Assembly: GCA_963752755.1 (NCBI GenBank)
Contig: CAVVZJ010000001.1
Location: forward strand, 1,860,001-1,924,000
DNA length: 64,000 nucleotides
Reading direction: 5' to 3'
Source of the DNA: CAVVZJ01 sp963752755
GTDB taxonomy: Bacteria > Planctomycetota > Planctomycetia > Isosphaerales > Isosphaeraceae
The notes beneath the pieces were generated by a model. It searched no databases. It was given only the letters and a program-made list of their open reading frames with translations, and was not told the DNA's origin. Positions 26,379-37,710 of the stretch are shown here, one piece after another; position 1 is the stretch's first letter; each line of letters starts with the position of its first letter. Position numbers and translations under genes: made by a program.

Positions 26379-28352
26379 TCAACGGGGGAAACGCTGCGGT
26401 GTTAAGGGGCCGCGAGTGAGGCGATGCAACGACTGGCGCATCCGTTCGAGGGTCGCCTGGAGCGCGGGGTCAGCGGCGCGGTTCTGCAATTCGCGGGGGT
26501 CGTCGGGCCAGTGGTAAAGCTCCTCGCGGGCGTCGCCCTCGTGGCGGATGTAGGTCCATTCGCCTTCGATCAAGGCGGCCCAGGGCCATCGCGGAACGAG
26601 CAACTGTGCGGGGTCGGGATCGAGCCCATTCATGGGGACCACTTCCGCGAGCAGAGGAAGGGACGGTGGGGACGAACCATCCCAGTGCCGGGCGAGTGAC
26701 ACGCCGGGGAAGGGGGAACCGGCGCGAAGGCCCAGCAGATCCACAACCGTGGCGGCCAGGTTGCGAAGGCTGACCGCATCGGGGACGACCCGGATGGTCG
26801 GACGCGGACTTTTCGAAGGCGGCACGATCACCAGGGGAACGTGAATCTCGGTCTGATAGAGGCTCGTTCCGTGGAGGAAGATGCCGGGATGCTCGCCGAA
26901 GCTCTCGCCGTGGTCGGATGTGACGATCAACCAGGTCCGTTCCAGCTCGCCACGGCGATCGAGCTCGTCAACCAGAAGGCCCAGACGCTCGTCCAGGTCG
27001 GCGACGCAATCGTCGTAGGCGTCGCGGAGCGGGGCAATCTGAGACTCGGTCAGCGTCTGGTTCGGAGGCGCACCGTGTTCGAGGAGGTCGCGGTCACGTT
27101 CCCCTTCGAGCGCATTGCCGAAGCGGTGGATGGCCGTCTCGGGAAGCTGGTAGGGATGGTGGGCATCGTAGTAGTTCAGGAAGGCGAAATAGGGCCGCTG
27201 GGGCTGGTTGCGGTGGTCGAGCCAGTCGAAGAACTCACGGTTGACCACCAGCGCCGGTTTCCGGTCTGCCTTGAAGAGATCCCAGAGATGTTGAATGGGA
27301 GCCTTCAAGAACGTGATGTCCAGTTGCTCCTCCAGGACCCGCTCGACCGCGAGGAGACCGTCGAGGGGACGGTCGATCAGGGCCGCCGACTTGAAGGCGC
27401 TGAGGCCGGGATAGATCGCGTCGCAATAGACGGTGAAGCCGCGTCCGAGACCGGAATCGGAGGCACAATACCAGCGATTGGCGATGAACCCGGCGGTGGC
27501 ATATCCGCGGGAGGCGAGGAACCCGGCAAGGGTGGGGGCGGTCGCATCCAGCGGGGTCAACCGGCCGACGGAGAGCTCGTGAGGCCATCGTCCCGTAAAC
27601 ATACTGGCGTGGGATGGCAAGGTCCAGGAGGAGGGGGCGATGGCCCGATCGAAGCGAATCCCACGTCGAGCCAGTCCTTCGAGCGTCGTGCTGGTGGCAC
27701 GGTCGTAGCCATGAAGTTTCAGATGTTCCGCAGCCACCGTGTCCAGCACGATCAGGAGGACATTCGGGGAGACAGCGGCGGGCAACGGACGCGCCTCCTC
27801 GCGCCCATGCCGGAGCCGATCGATTCCCCAAAGCGATCCTGCCAGGATCAGAGCCACGCTGGCGATGATCGGAAAGCTGAGCCGGACCAGGCGACGGAAG
27901 CCGTCGCGACGACGCTCCAGCGAGGCGGTCAGTTGCACGCCGACCCCCGTGGCCAGCACGAAGCCGGCGGGCCCGTAGATCCGGGGAGACGCCGCCCAGA
28001 TGAGAGCGGTCAGGGTCAACGTGGCCAGCAATCGGGGGACCAGCCAGCGACCGCGCACCCCTCCCCAGACCAGTAGTGGCGAGAGGATTATGGCAAGTAC
28101 CAAAAAGACGACAAGATTCGTCAATGGGATTAGCCAGACGAAATGACGGCTCATCCAGTAAAAGTGATTGGCATCCAGGAGTTCCTTGCGTAAGACGGTG
28201 ATCCCAACCTCCAGCACCCCCGAAAGAAGTCCGCACCAGAGCGCAAGGACCAGGAGCGAGAGCGGACCGATCCGGGTCGCGCCGGCGTCCGGATGCGGGG
28301 GCGTCGATGAGGCTCTACCGGCCTGGTCAGAGAGCGCCGTCGGAATGGACAT
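26379..28352 (-). CDS. Membrane-bound sulfatase / phosphotransferase-like protein
   Basis: 657 residues. Four or five transmembrane helices fill the first 170 residues (LSLLVLALWCGLLSGVLEVG, FVWLIPLTNLVVFLVLAII), followed by an alkaline-phosphatase-superfamily domain: NVLLIVLDTVAAEHLKLHGY, SSWTLPSHASMFTGRWPHE, FLNYYDAHHPY and LIVTSDHGESFGEH. At the nucleophile position the motif is TLPSH instead of C/S-x-P-x-R, so it cannot carry formylglycine and may use Thr, as phosphoglycerol- or phosphoethanolamine-transferase relatives do. The start is uncertain: ATG 28352 or, with a better ribosome site, ATG 28508. Confidence 0.82.
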   Translation of the reverse strand: MSIPTALSDQAGRASSTPPHPDAGATRIGPLSLLVLALWCGLLSGVLEVGITVLRKELLDANHFYWMSRHFVWLIPLTNLVVFLVLAIILSPLLVWGGVRGRWLVPRLLATLTLTALIWAASPRIYGPAGFVLATGVGVQLTASLERRRDGFRRLVRLSFPIIASVALILAGSLWGIDRLRHGREEARPLPAAVSPNVLLIVLDTVAAEHLKLHGYDRATSTTLEGLARRGIRFDRAIAPSSWTLPSHASMFTGRWPHELSVGRLTPLDATAPTLAGFLASRGYATAGFIANRWYCASDSGLGRGFTVYCDAIYPGLSAFKSAALIDRPLDGLLAVERVLEEQLDITFLKAPIQHLWDLFKADRKPALVVNREFFDWLDHRNQPQRPYFAFLNYYDAHHPYQLPETAIHRFGNALEGERDRDLLEHGAPPNQTLTESQIAPLRDAYDDCVADLDERLGLLVDELDRRGELERTWLIVTSDHGESFGEHPGIFLHGTSLYQTEIHVPLVIVPPSKSPRPTIRVVPDAVSLRNLAATVVDLLGLRAGSPFPGVSLARHWDGSSPPSLPLLAEVVPMNGLDPDPAQLLVPRWPWAALIEGEWTYIRHEGDAREELYHWPDDPRELQNRAADPALQATLERMRQSLHRLTRGPLTPQRFPR

Positions 28353-28735
28353 CGGAAGCGTCGTGAGGGGGTGGTGGGAGGAATCCGGGACTCTTGAGCG
28401 AACGCGATGCGGGTGTGTGGCTGGCTCCTCCTGGCCGCCTGGGCATGGAGGGAACAGACGCTCTGATGTCCCCTCGATGGGAGGGGGTCGACGGGGTCGA
28501 TGCGTCATCGGGGCTGAGTCCTCAGCGCATCCAGATTCCAACATAGCGACGAAGCGGCAAGCCGTCGAGTGGCATCGCAAGCTCGATGGTGGGGGAGGGC
28601 GAAGGATTCGTTGTTGATTGAGGGAGGTCAGGAATAAAATGGAGAGGGCTCCCGCTCCCGGACGTGACCCCGCCGGGATCTCACGGGGGTTGGCGAGGGA
28701 AGCCAGATCCGCGGTCGCTGTCGAGAGAGGCGTCG
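28353..28735. other. Divergent intergenic region
   Basis: 383 bases between the divergent sulfatase and TPR genes. It would hold both promoters. If the sulfatase starts at 28508 the region shrinks accordingly. I see no clear -35/-10 pair. Confidence 0.35.
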
Positions 28736-30037
28736 ATGCCGAGCATCCGGGAAGGGCAACGTTGGAAGCGGGTGACCGGGCTGGTCCTCCTCGTGGGGGG
28801 ACTCCTCTGGTTCGCCTGGCGATGGTTGGAGGTTCGCTGGTATCGGGAGGCGATGGCGGAAATCCAGCAGGACATGGAAAAAGGTCTGAACGCGGTCGCC
28901 GCCCGGAAGCTGGAAGGGGTGCGGGGATGGAGACCGGATTCCGACGAGGCTGCTTACCTACTGGGAATCTGCGAACAGGCGCTCGGACGGCCGGAAGCGG
29001 CCGACCGAGCGTGGGCCCAGGTGGCGCCCGGTTCTTCATTCGCGACCCGGGCGATCCTGGGTCGCCTGGAGTTGGAGGTGGAGCGCGGACAGCTCTCCGA
29101 GGCGGAGACGCTCATCAAGACCGCGATGGATGATCCGAGGATCGATGCGACGGGTTTGCCCCTCTTTCTCGGGCCGGCGCTCTGTCTTCAAGGACGAGTC
29201 GGGGAGGCGCTCCGATCGCTGGAAACGCGCTGGGAGCATCTGGAAAGGGAGGGCCGCGGGGCATCGGAAGAAGCAATCAACCTCGTCCGGCTTCATGGTG
29301 AGATTCGACGGAATCCCCCGACGGTGGAATCGGTCCGAACCTTTCTGGAACAGGCGGCGATGTCGGCTCCGGAGGACGATCGCGTCTGGCTCGGACGGGC
29401 CCGTCTGGCGACGCGTGAGGGTTCCTACCAGGAAGCGGCCCGCTGGCTCGACGCCTGTTTGCGTCGGCGACCCCGTGACGCGGCGGTCTGGCGTGCCCGG
29501 CTGAACTGGGCCGTCGCGACGGGTCAGGTCTCGGAGGCGCGGAAGGCCGAGAAGCAACTGCCAACCGGGGCGTTGAGCGCGGCGGAGGATGCCAGGTTGG
29601 AAGCCTGGTTCGCATCGCAACGCGGCGATTTCGCTTCCGAGCAGCGAACGCTGGAGCGGCTCGTTGCGATGGAGCCGGCCGACCTGGACGCGATCGACCG
29701 CCTGGCTGAGATCGAGCGGCAGGCGGGTCGATCGGAACGGGCGAGCGCGTGGAATCATCGGAGAACTGAGATTGCTCGGCGCCAGGAGCGATTTGAGAAG
29801 CTGCAAGACCGGAATCAGCCGCTGCGCGACGCCGTGGAGCTGGCGAGAGTGGCGGAACAGCTCGGTTACGGGTTTGAAGCGAGGGGATTCCTGACGCTGG
29901 CGGTCGCCCTCCACCCGGAACGCGCTGAGCTTCGGGGAGAGGTGGGACGGCTCAAGCGTCGTGCGGGGACGCTCGCCCCCCCGGAACGAGTGTCCGCAAC
30001 TCGGACCGGTCGGGATGGGGCCTCGATTCGCGAGGGC

Positions 30038-31430
<1,393 letters not shown>

Positions 31431-31431
<1 letters not shown>

Positions 31432-32871
31432 CAACGAATCTCCCGGGGCGGAACATTCTCGATGTCAGCTGCGGGCAGGCGGAGTGTGAAGGTGGAGCCA
31501 CGGCCATCGAGACCGGGGCCGGCGTGAAGATCGCCACGGTGGGCGAGGGCAATCTCGCGGGCGATGGGCAGCCCCAGGCCGGTGCCCTCGGCCTTCGTGG
31601 TGAAGAACGGTTCGAACAGATGTTCGCGGACCTCGGGCGAGAGACCTGGCCCCGTATCGGCGACGGCGGCTTCGACGCAGTCTCCCCGGGTGTCCCGTCG
31701 CGTCTCCAGCCGCAAGACACCGCCGCCGGGCATGGCCTGAAGCGCGTTGCCGGTCAGGTTGCGGAAGACCTGGAGCAAGGCCGGCGCGGCCATCGCGACG
31801 GGCGGAAGGTCGTTCGCAAGCGCGACCTCGATCCGGACGCCTTGCTCGGCGGCCTGGGGTTCGGCGAGGCGAGCAGCCTCGGCGACCACAGAACCAAGGT
31901 CACCCGGGGCCATCGCCTGGGCGTCGGCCCGGGAGAATTGCAGAAGTCGCGAGACAATGTCTTCCAGGCGGTCCACCTCGTCCATCAGATGGACGAACGC
32001 CTCGTCGGACTGACCCAGTCCGCGTCGCCAGAGCTGGGTGATGGCGCGGATGCCCGCCAGCGGATTGCGGACCTCATGGGCGACTCCCGCCAGGAGCTTA
32101 CCCAGCGCAGCCAGGCGCTCGCTCCGTTGCAGCTCGTGCTGGAGCCGACGCTGCTCGATCGCGGCCAGGCGGAGCGAGCGGGCAAGGCCGATCGTCAAGG
32201 CGAGAGCCAGGGCGATCCCGCCCAGAGCCAGGGTCGCCGCGATCGCGTAGCCGCGGAGAGAGCGGCCGAGGAAGACGGGGTCTACCAGCCGGATCATCGT
32301 CCAGGTCGCCGCCACGACCCGGCCGCCGGGCCGGTCGAAGACGGGCGCGGTGCGGATGGCGACCGTGCTCGGTGGGACGACCTCAACGACGAAGGCGGCT
32401 TGCCGCTTGCGGATCGCCGCGTCGGCCTGGGTCTCGATCAGGTCAAACTCCTTCGGCGGCGGCCCCTGGCCCGGTCGGGGCCGGGCAGATTGGCCCGTCG
32501 CGGGACCGACCGTGCCGAGGAAGCGGCGGCCCTCGCGGCTGAAGTAGCCGCCCTCGACGCCCGCGAACCGACCCAGCGCCTCGGCGGATCCCGAGGTCAG
32601 TCGACGGTCCAGCTCATCCCACTCCGCATCGGACATCCCGGGCCAGGGGGGGATGGTCGCCAGCGCATCGCGGCCACGCCCTTCGAGGGCCGCATCGGCA
32701 CGACGGAGGGTCTGCTCGGCGTCGGCACGCCGCCCTTCGCGGTGGATAGACTGCCAGGCCGGTGTAAGCCAGAGTTGCCAGCGCCGCGAGGAAGAGCAGG
32801 GCCACGACGCCGATCTGCGTCCCCAGCGGGATGCGAATCCGGGACCTCCTCGTCGGCTTCGTTCTGGACAT
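31431..32871 (-). CDS. Membrane sensor histidine kinase, one frameshift
   Basis: Partner kinase of the NtrC-like regulator. ATG 32871 gives MSRTKPTRRSRIRIPLGTQI and a first transmembrane helix (VVALLFLAALATLAYTGLA). The frame changes near 32745-32760 to SIHREGRRADAEQTLRRADA, a sensor region of about 170 residues and a second helix (IAATLALGGIALALALTIGL). Kinase core: H-box VAHEVRNPLAGIRAI, N-box RNLTGNALQAMPGG, ADTGPGLSPEV, and EPFFTTKAEGTGLGLPIARE. The signal is unknown. An out-of-frame N-terminus starting at 32888 was rejected because it lacks the helix. Confidence 0.88.
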
Positions 32872-33142
32872 GCTCGCGCTCCCGACATACTTCGTCGCCT
32901 CTACCCAAATTCTATTGCAACTGACAGACCGCAACCATGGCGAGAGCATCCGGGGCTCTCTGCCCCTCAGGCCGGGCAGAAACGCCCCGGGGGGTGGGGC
33001 ATTCGTGCCCAGTAAAGGGCCGAAATCGGTCGTATTTGCCGGGATTTTCGCGGTTTTTGCGCATCGGTACGGGCCATGCGTTAGGTTCCGGGCGATGGCG
33101 GGACTGACCGTCATCGGGACATCAAACCCGAGGAGTTCCAAC

Positions 33143-33919
33143 ATGTTCAAGATGATCACACTGGTGACGAGCACGCTGATCGGCCTGAGCCTGTCGGCGA
33201 TCCTGCCGGCGCAGGGGCCGGGTGGCTCCCCGCCTCCCCCGCCGAAGAAGAAAGGGCACGGAGCGAAGGAAGACCTGCGGAAAGCCTACGACTCGATTCG
33301 CCGGCTCCGGCTCGATGAGGGGCGAGGCGGTCGCCCCGAGGAACGGCTTCGCGACTGGGCCGAGCGTGCCGCCGACCTCTACCGCAAGGGCGTGAGGGCG
33401 ATGGACGACGGCGACGAGCACCTGGCTCACGAGTACGGCGCCATGGCGCACGACCTCGCCCGTGCCGCCGATCACGCCAGCAATGCAGCCCGTTTCGATC
33501 ATCGTGATGACGACTTGCCGCCGCCGCCCGGCGGGTCGCCCGGCGAGGAGTGGGATCGGTTGGTCCGTGACCTCCGCCACGCCTACGACCGCATCCGGGA
33601 TGTCGCGGACAAGGACCCGACGCGTGAGGCCCGGTTCTACCTCGATGCGGCTCGTGACCTCTACAACGCCGCCCGTCGCGACGCCGAGGACGACCGACTC
33701 GATCGGGCCGGCGAGCTGGCGCGAGCCGCGGAGGCGATGTCGCACGTCCCCGAGCACATGATGCACGCCGAACGCGGTCCTGACGCCCCTCCGCCCCCGG
33801 ACCGGAAGAAGGCCGAGCCGAAGAAGGCCCGTCGGCCGGGGCCGCCAGAACGCAAGGCCGAGCCGAAGAAGGGGCGTCGCCCCGAGCCTGGCGGCGAACT
33901 GCCGCCGCCGCTCGACTGA
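33143..33919 (+). CDS. Exported helical protein with Pro/Lys-rich tail
   Basis: 258 residues, family not recognised. Signal peptide MITLVTSTLIGLSLSAILPA is preceded by a GAGGAG ribosome site. Then Pro-rich SPPPPPKKKGHGAKED, and two similar helical blocks: AYDSIRRLRLDEG with DWAERAADLYRKGVRAM, and AYDRIRDVADKD with YLDAARDLYNAARRDAED, which look like an internal duplication. The tail alternates Pro-rich and Lys/Arg-rich (KKAEPKKARRPGPPERKAEP). The basic tail suggests binding to acidic surface material or nucleic acid, an inference. Divergent from the histidine kinase. Confidence 0.72.
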   Translation: MFKMITLVTSTLIGLSLSAILPAQGPGGSPPPPPKKKGHGAKEDLRKAYDSIRRLRLDEGRGGRPEERLRDWAERAADLYRKGVRAMDDGDEHLAHEYGAMAHDLARAADHASNAARFDHRDDDLPPPPGGSPGEEWDRLVRDLRHAYDRIRDVADKDPTREARFYLDAARDLYNAARRDAEDDRLDRAGELARAAEAMSHVPEHMMHAERGPDAPPPPDRKKAEPKKARRPGPPERKAEPKKGRRPEPGGELPPPLD

Positions 33920-34042
33920 TCGGGCCGGGCAGGGTCCGCCCCCCTGCCCGTTGCGGAGGCGGACTCTACCTTTGAACACCAGTGGCCTGTTTCTGGCCGC
34001 CCGCAAGCGGACAGCCGGAGCAGGCCGAGAGGAGCCTGGTCG

Positions 34043-35290
34043 ATGCGTTTGCGCGACAAGATCGGATTGTACGGCTGCTACTTCCTGGGCATGGCCGGCA
34101 TCGGATTCACATTGCCTTACTTGCCGCTTTATCTGCAGGAGCGAGGACTCTCGGTACGGGCGATCGGCCTGGTCTCGACGCTGGCGGCGGTCGCCGGCCT
34201 GGCCCAGTTCCCGATCGGGATCGGGTCGGACCGGATCGGCCGTCGGAAACCCTTCCTCGTCGTGGCCCTGGCGGCCGTCGCGGCCTCGGCCCTCTTGTTG
34301 CCGGAGGTCGGCGGAATCGTTGGGATCACGGTGCTGGTCCTACTCTTCGCCGAGAACGGCGCCGGGCGGGCGACGGTCGAGAGCCTCTCGGGAGCCCTGG
34401 CCGCCGATCTGGCTCATGGCGATGAGATCGGGACGGCGCTGGGTGCCTTGCGGTTCTGGAAGCCGATCGGTATCGTCCTGACGGCCTTGCTCGGCAGCGT
34501 GCTGGCCGAGCGCTACGGACTCGGCGTGCTGCTCGGGGTCGTCGCGTTGCTCCAGGTCGGGGCTGTGGGAGCGGCCTTGCTGATCCGCGAGCGGCCCGAG
34601 GTCGCTGGCGCCGAGGAACAGCCGCAGAGATCGGGACCGCGGAAGGTCGGGCCACCGGCCTGGCGTGATCCGACCCTCCTGGGCTTCATCGCCGCGATGG
34701 TGCTCTTCCACACCGCCAACGCACCCGGGGGCGTGTATCTCGGCCTCTTCCTGAAACAGGACCTGCATGCGCCCGATCGCATGCTCGCGTATGCGTTCGT
34801 GGTGAGCATGGTGGCCTGGATGCTCGTCGTGCGGCCGGTGGGTCGCCTGGCGGATCGCCTCGGGCGTCGCCCCTTGCTGATCGCTGCCTGGGCGATCATG
34901 GCGCTTCGGCTCGGGATCGCATCGGTGGCACGCTCGCCCTGGGAAGTGATCGGTAATCAGGCGCTCGACGGCCTGGCCAACGGCATGTTCGCCGTGCTGG
35001 CGGCGGCCTGGGTCTCGGATCGGCTGGCCGATCCGCGTCGTCAGGGTGAGGCCCAGGTGATCGTCGGCTGCTCGCTGGTGGTCGGCTCGGCGATCGGCCC
35101 GGCGCTCTCGGGCCGGATCGTCGAATCGCTCGGATACCGCGGCCTTTTCGCCTTGCTGGCGGGCCTCGGCGCGTTCGTGACAGCTCTGGTCGTGTTCGCG
35201 GTGCCGGAGACCCTGCCTGGCCGAGAGACGTCCCCGGTCGCCAGCGAGCCGCTGGTCACGGCGGCCGGCCGCACGGGCTCGGGGAGCTGA
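34043..35290 (+). CDS. MFS transporter
   Basis: 415-residue inner-membrane major facilitator with about 12 hydrophobic segments. The loop 2-3 motif is IGIGSDRIGRRKPFLV and its repeat in the second half is VGRLADRLGRRPLLI, the MFS signature. Start: YGCYFLGMAGIGFTLPYLPL. The central loop (QPQRSGPRKVGPPAWRD) is long and charged. The substrate cannot be read from sequence; drug or small-metabolite efflux is typical. The next gene starts 4 bases after its stop, so both are probably co-transcribed. Confidence 0.92.
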   Translation: MRLRDKIGLYGCYFLGMAGIGFTLPYLPLYLQERGLSVRAIGLVSTLAAVAGLAQFPIGIGSDRIGRRKPFLVVALAAVAASALLLPEVGGIVGITVLVLLFAENGAGRATVESLSGALAADLAHGDEIGTALGALRFWKPIGIVLTALLGSVLAERYGLGVLLGVVALLQVGAVGAALLIRERPEVAGAEEQPQRSGPRKVGPPAWRDPTLLGFIAAMVLFHTANAPGGVYLGLFLKQDLHAPDRMLAYAFVVSMVAWMLVVRPVGRLADRLGRRPLLIAAWAIMALRLGIASVARSPWEVIGNQALDGLANGMFAVLAAAWVSDRLADPRRQGEAQVIVGCSLVVGSAIGPALSGRIVESLGYRGLFALLAGLGAFVTALVVFAVPETLPGRETSPVASEPLVTAAGRTGSGS

Positions 35291-35294
35291 TGCC

Positions 35295-36545
35295 ATGACC
35301 TGGACTCCTTCGAGCCCCGGTTTGATGCCATTGACCTGCGGCCTGTTTAGCTTGACTTACCTGGGACTCGCGGCCGGCCGGGTGCCCGGCACGCGGATCG
35401 ACCGGGCCGGAATCGCACTGGTCGGGGCGGTCGCGATCCTCGCGGTCGGGGCTTTGAGCCCGCGGGAGGCGGCCCGCGCCGTGGATCATCACACGCTCAT
35501 GCTCCTCTTCGGCATGATGCTCGTGGCCGCCTACCTCCGGTTCGCCGGGGCCTTCGCCCTGGCGACCGACCGGCTGACCTCCTGGTGCCGCGGGCCGCGT
35601 TCGCTGCTGGCCGTGGTGATCGGCCTCTCGGGCGTCCTCTCGGCCTTGCTCGTCAACGACGTCGTCTGCGTGGCTCTCACGCCGCTCGTACTCGACGTCT
35701 GCCGGCGTCTCCGACGCCCGCCCTTACCCTACCTGGTCGGCCTGGCGACGGCCGCCAACGTCGGCTCGGTGGCGACCTTGACCGGAAATCCCCAGAATAT
35801 GATCATTGGATCTCTTTCGGGGATCTCCTACGTGCGGTTCGCCGCCCGGTTGGCGCCAGTGGCCGTGGTCGGGCTGATCCTGACGTACGGGGTGGTCGCC
35901 CTAGTCTATCGTCGCCAGCTCGACGAGGCTGTGGACGGCGGCCCGACAGAGCCTCCGCGTACGCCGGTTCATCAATCCTTGCTCGTCAAATCGCTCGTGG
36001 TCTTCGCCGCCACGGTCGTCCTTTTTGGTGCGGGATTGCCGATCGACCTGGTAGCGCTGGGCGCAGCGGCGGTGCTGCTCCTGCTCGGCGGAATCGCGAC
36101 AGAGCGGGCCTTCGACGAGGTCGATTGGCCGCTGCTCGTGCTGTTCGTGGGGCTATTCATCGTGGTCCGCGCGTTCGAGGTCCACGCCGTGCGGCCGTAT
36201 GACCTGGGACATCGCGATCTGCTCGGCAACCGGCCGATCGTGACTCTGAGCGCCTGGTCGGTCTTCCTGTCCAACCTGGTGTCGAACGTGCCGGCGGTTC
36301 TGCTCTTCCGGCCGGTGATCGAGCCGATGTCGCGGCCCGAGCCGGCCTGGCTGGCGCTCGCGATGTCGAGCACCCTGGCGGGCAATCTGACCGTCCTGGG
36401 CTCGGTGGCGAACCTGATCGTCGTCGAGACGGCGCGTCGGTCGGGCTTCGACCTAGGGTTCGTGGAGTACCTGAAGGTTGGTATCCCCTTGACCGTTCTG
36501 AGCCTCCTGGTCGGAGTCGCCTGGCTCGTGCTCGTATCCTACTGA
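35295..36545 (+). CDS. SLC13/ArsB-type anion transporter
   Basis: 416 residues with 10-12 hydrophobic segments. Ion-transporter superfamily signatures are seen: VLSALLVNDVVCVALTPLVL (the SALLVND hairpin), TAANVGSVATLTGNPQNMII (the N-x-G-S ... GNPQN motif) and, in the second half, FLSNLVSNVPAVLLF and LAGNLTVLGSVANLIV, the inverted-repeat counterparts. Members carry dicarboxylates, sulfate, arsenite or sodium/proton exchange; the substrate is open here. No arsenic genes lie directly beside it (the ArsR/ArsM remnant is 14 kb away). Confidence 0.9.
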   Translation: MTWTPSSPGLMPLTCGLFSLTYLGLAAGRVPGTRIDRAGIALVGAVAILAVGALSPREAARAVDHHTLMLLFGMMLVAAYLRFAGAFALATDRLTSWCRGPRSLLAVVIGLSGVLSALLVNDVVCVALTPLVLDVCRRLRRPPLPYLVGLATAANVGSVATLTGNPQNMIIGSLSGISYVRFAARLAPVAVVGLILTYGVVALVYRRQLDEAVDGGPTEPPRTPVHQSLLVKSLVVFAATVVLFGAGLPIDLVALGAAAVLLLLGGIATERAFDEVDWPLLVLFVGLFIVVRAFEVHAVRPYDLGHRDLLGNRPIVTLSAWSVFLSNLVSNVPAVLLFRPVIEPMSRPEPAWLALAMSSTLAGNLTVLGSVANLIVVETARRSGFDLGFVEYLKVGIPLTVLSLLVGVAWLVLVSY

Positions 36546-36574
36546 CCGGGGCCAGGCCCCGAGGAATCCGGATC

Positions 36575-37636
36575 ATGTCTGAGACACCCGAGGCGGTCAC
36601 GTTCGTTGTGCCTGGCGACCTCCACCTGACCACGCCGGATCGCGAGAACTACCGCGTTGCCCGATGGATGGTCGCTGAGATCAACGAACAGATCCGCCCC
36701 GATTTCGTTCAGTTCATCGGCGACAACGTGCAGGATGCCACCGAGGATCAGTTCCGCCTCTTCGACGACCTGAGAGGGCGTCTGGAGGTGCCACACTTCG
36801 CCCTGGTCGGCGACCACGACGTCCACGATGACCCCGAGGCCCGGCGCTTCCGCGACCATGTCGGCCCGACCTACGGTTCAAACACACTCCGGGGATTCCG
36901 GTTCTTCCGGCTGAACATGCAGCAAGCCCAGCCGTTGGGAATCTCGGCCGATCAGATCGAATGGTTATGCAATCAGGTGGACAGGTCGCTCCTGGATGGC
37001 GAGGACATCGTGATTTTTCAACACAATTATCCTTACCAGATCTGGGAGACGTTCGACGGTCCGGGCATCGACGACTGGCGGACCGTGGTGCAGTCGCGTC
37101 AGATCATGGCGATCGTTTGTGGACATACGCATTACTGGCAGGTGGCCAACGACGGCCGCAACGTGGTCCTCGCCACCCGCTCGATCGGCGATCCTGAGGG
37201 TGGTCCTCCCGGCTACACGACCGGCCACGTCCAAGGGCAGGACCTGGCATTCACCTATCGCGCGATCGGTGAGGAGGGACCGATCGTGCTTGTGACCCAC
37301 CCTCGCGAGACCCTCCTGGCGACGAGACCCTCTCACGTTGTCCACGGTCCGGATCGGGTCCGGGTGCGATTCTGGTCCATGGCGGCCTTGAAATCGGCGA
37401 GCTTCCGCATCGACGACAACCCCTGGAGCGTTCTGGAGCCGGAGAGTCCAGGCTTTCTCTCCGGTCCCTTGCCGGGGGATCGACTGGCGAAAGGGGAGCA
37501 TACGCTCGATGTCACGGTGAAGGACGACCGGGAGCTGCGGCGAGTCCAGTCGATCCGCTTCCAGGTCGATCCGACCGGCCGGTACACAGCCGTGCCGGCG
37601 GTCCACCCCCGAGTCGCTCGGACGGACTTCTGCTAG
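36575..37636 (+). CDS. Calcineurin-like phosphoesterase
   Basis: 353 residues, no signal peptide. All metallophosphoesterase motifs are present: FVVPGDLHLTT, FIGDNVQDATED, LVGDHDVHDDP, IFQHNYPYQ and CGHTHYWQ. GDHDVH replaces the usual GNHD. After about residue 230 a beta-rich domain follows (RPSHVVHGPDRVRVRFWSMA, ...GEHTLDVTVKDD), like the Ig-like end of metallophosphatase family proteins. Probably a cytoplasmic phosphodiesterase; substrate unknown. It follows the transporter by 29 bases and may belong to that transcript. Confidence 0.87.
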   Translation: MSETPEAVTFVVPGDLHLTTPDRENYRVARWMVAEINEQIRPDFVQFIGDNVQDATEDQFRLFDDLRGRLEVPHFALVGDHDVHDDPEARRFRDHVGPTYGSNTLRGFRFFRLNMQQAQPLGISADQIEWLCNQVDRSLLDGEDIVIFQHNYPYQIWETFDGPGIDDWRTVVQSRQIMAIVCGHTHYWQVANDGRNVVLATRSIGDPEGGPPGYTTGHVQGQDLAFTYRAIGEEGPIVLVTHPRETLLATRPSHVVHGPDRVRVRFWSMAALKSASFRIDDNPWSVLEPESPGFLSGPLPGDRLAKGEHTLDVTVKDDRELRRVQSIRFQVDPTGRYTAVPAVHPRVARTDFC

Positions 37637-37710
37637 CCATCGCAACGGACGACATGGACGGACGAGGCAATGACCGAAGTTCCACGGTTTGGCCGGGCCG
37701 GGCCGGGCGA

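Noticed and set aside
37637..37710. Small gene between phosphoesterase and DUF1501
   Set aside because: The gap between the convergent genes is only 74 bases and shows no coding features.
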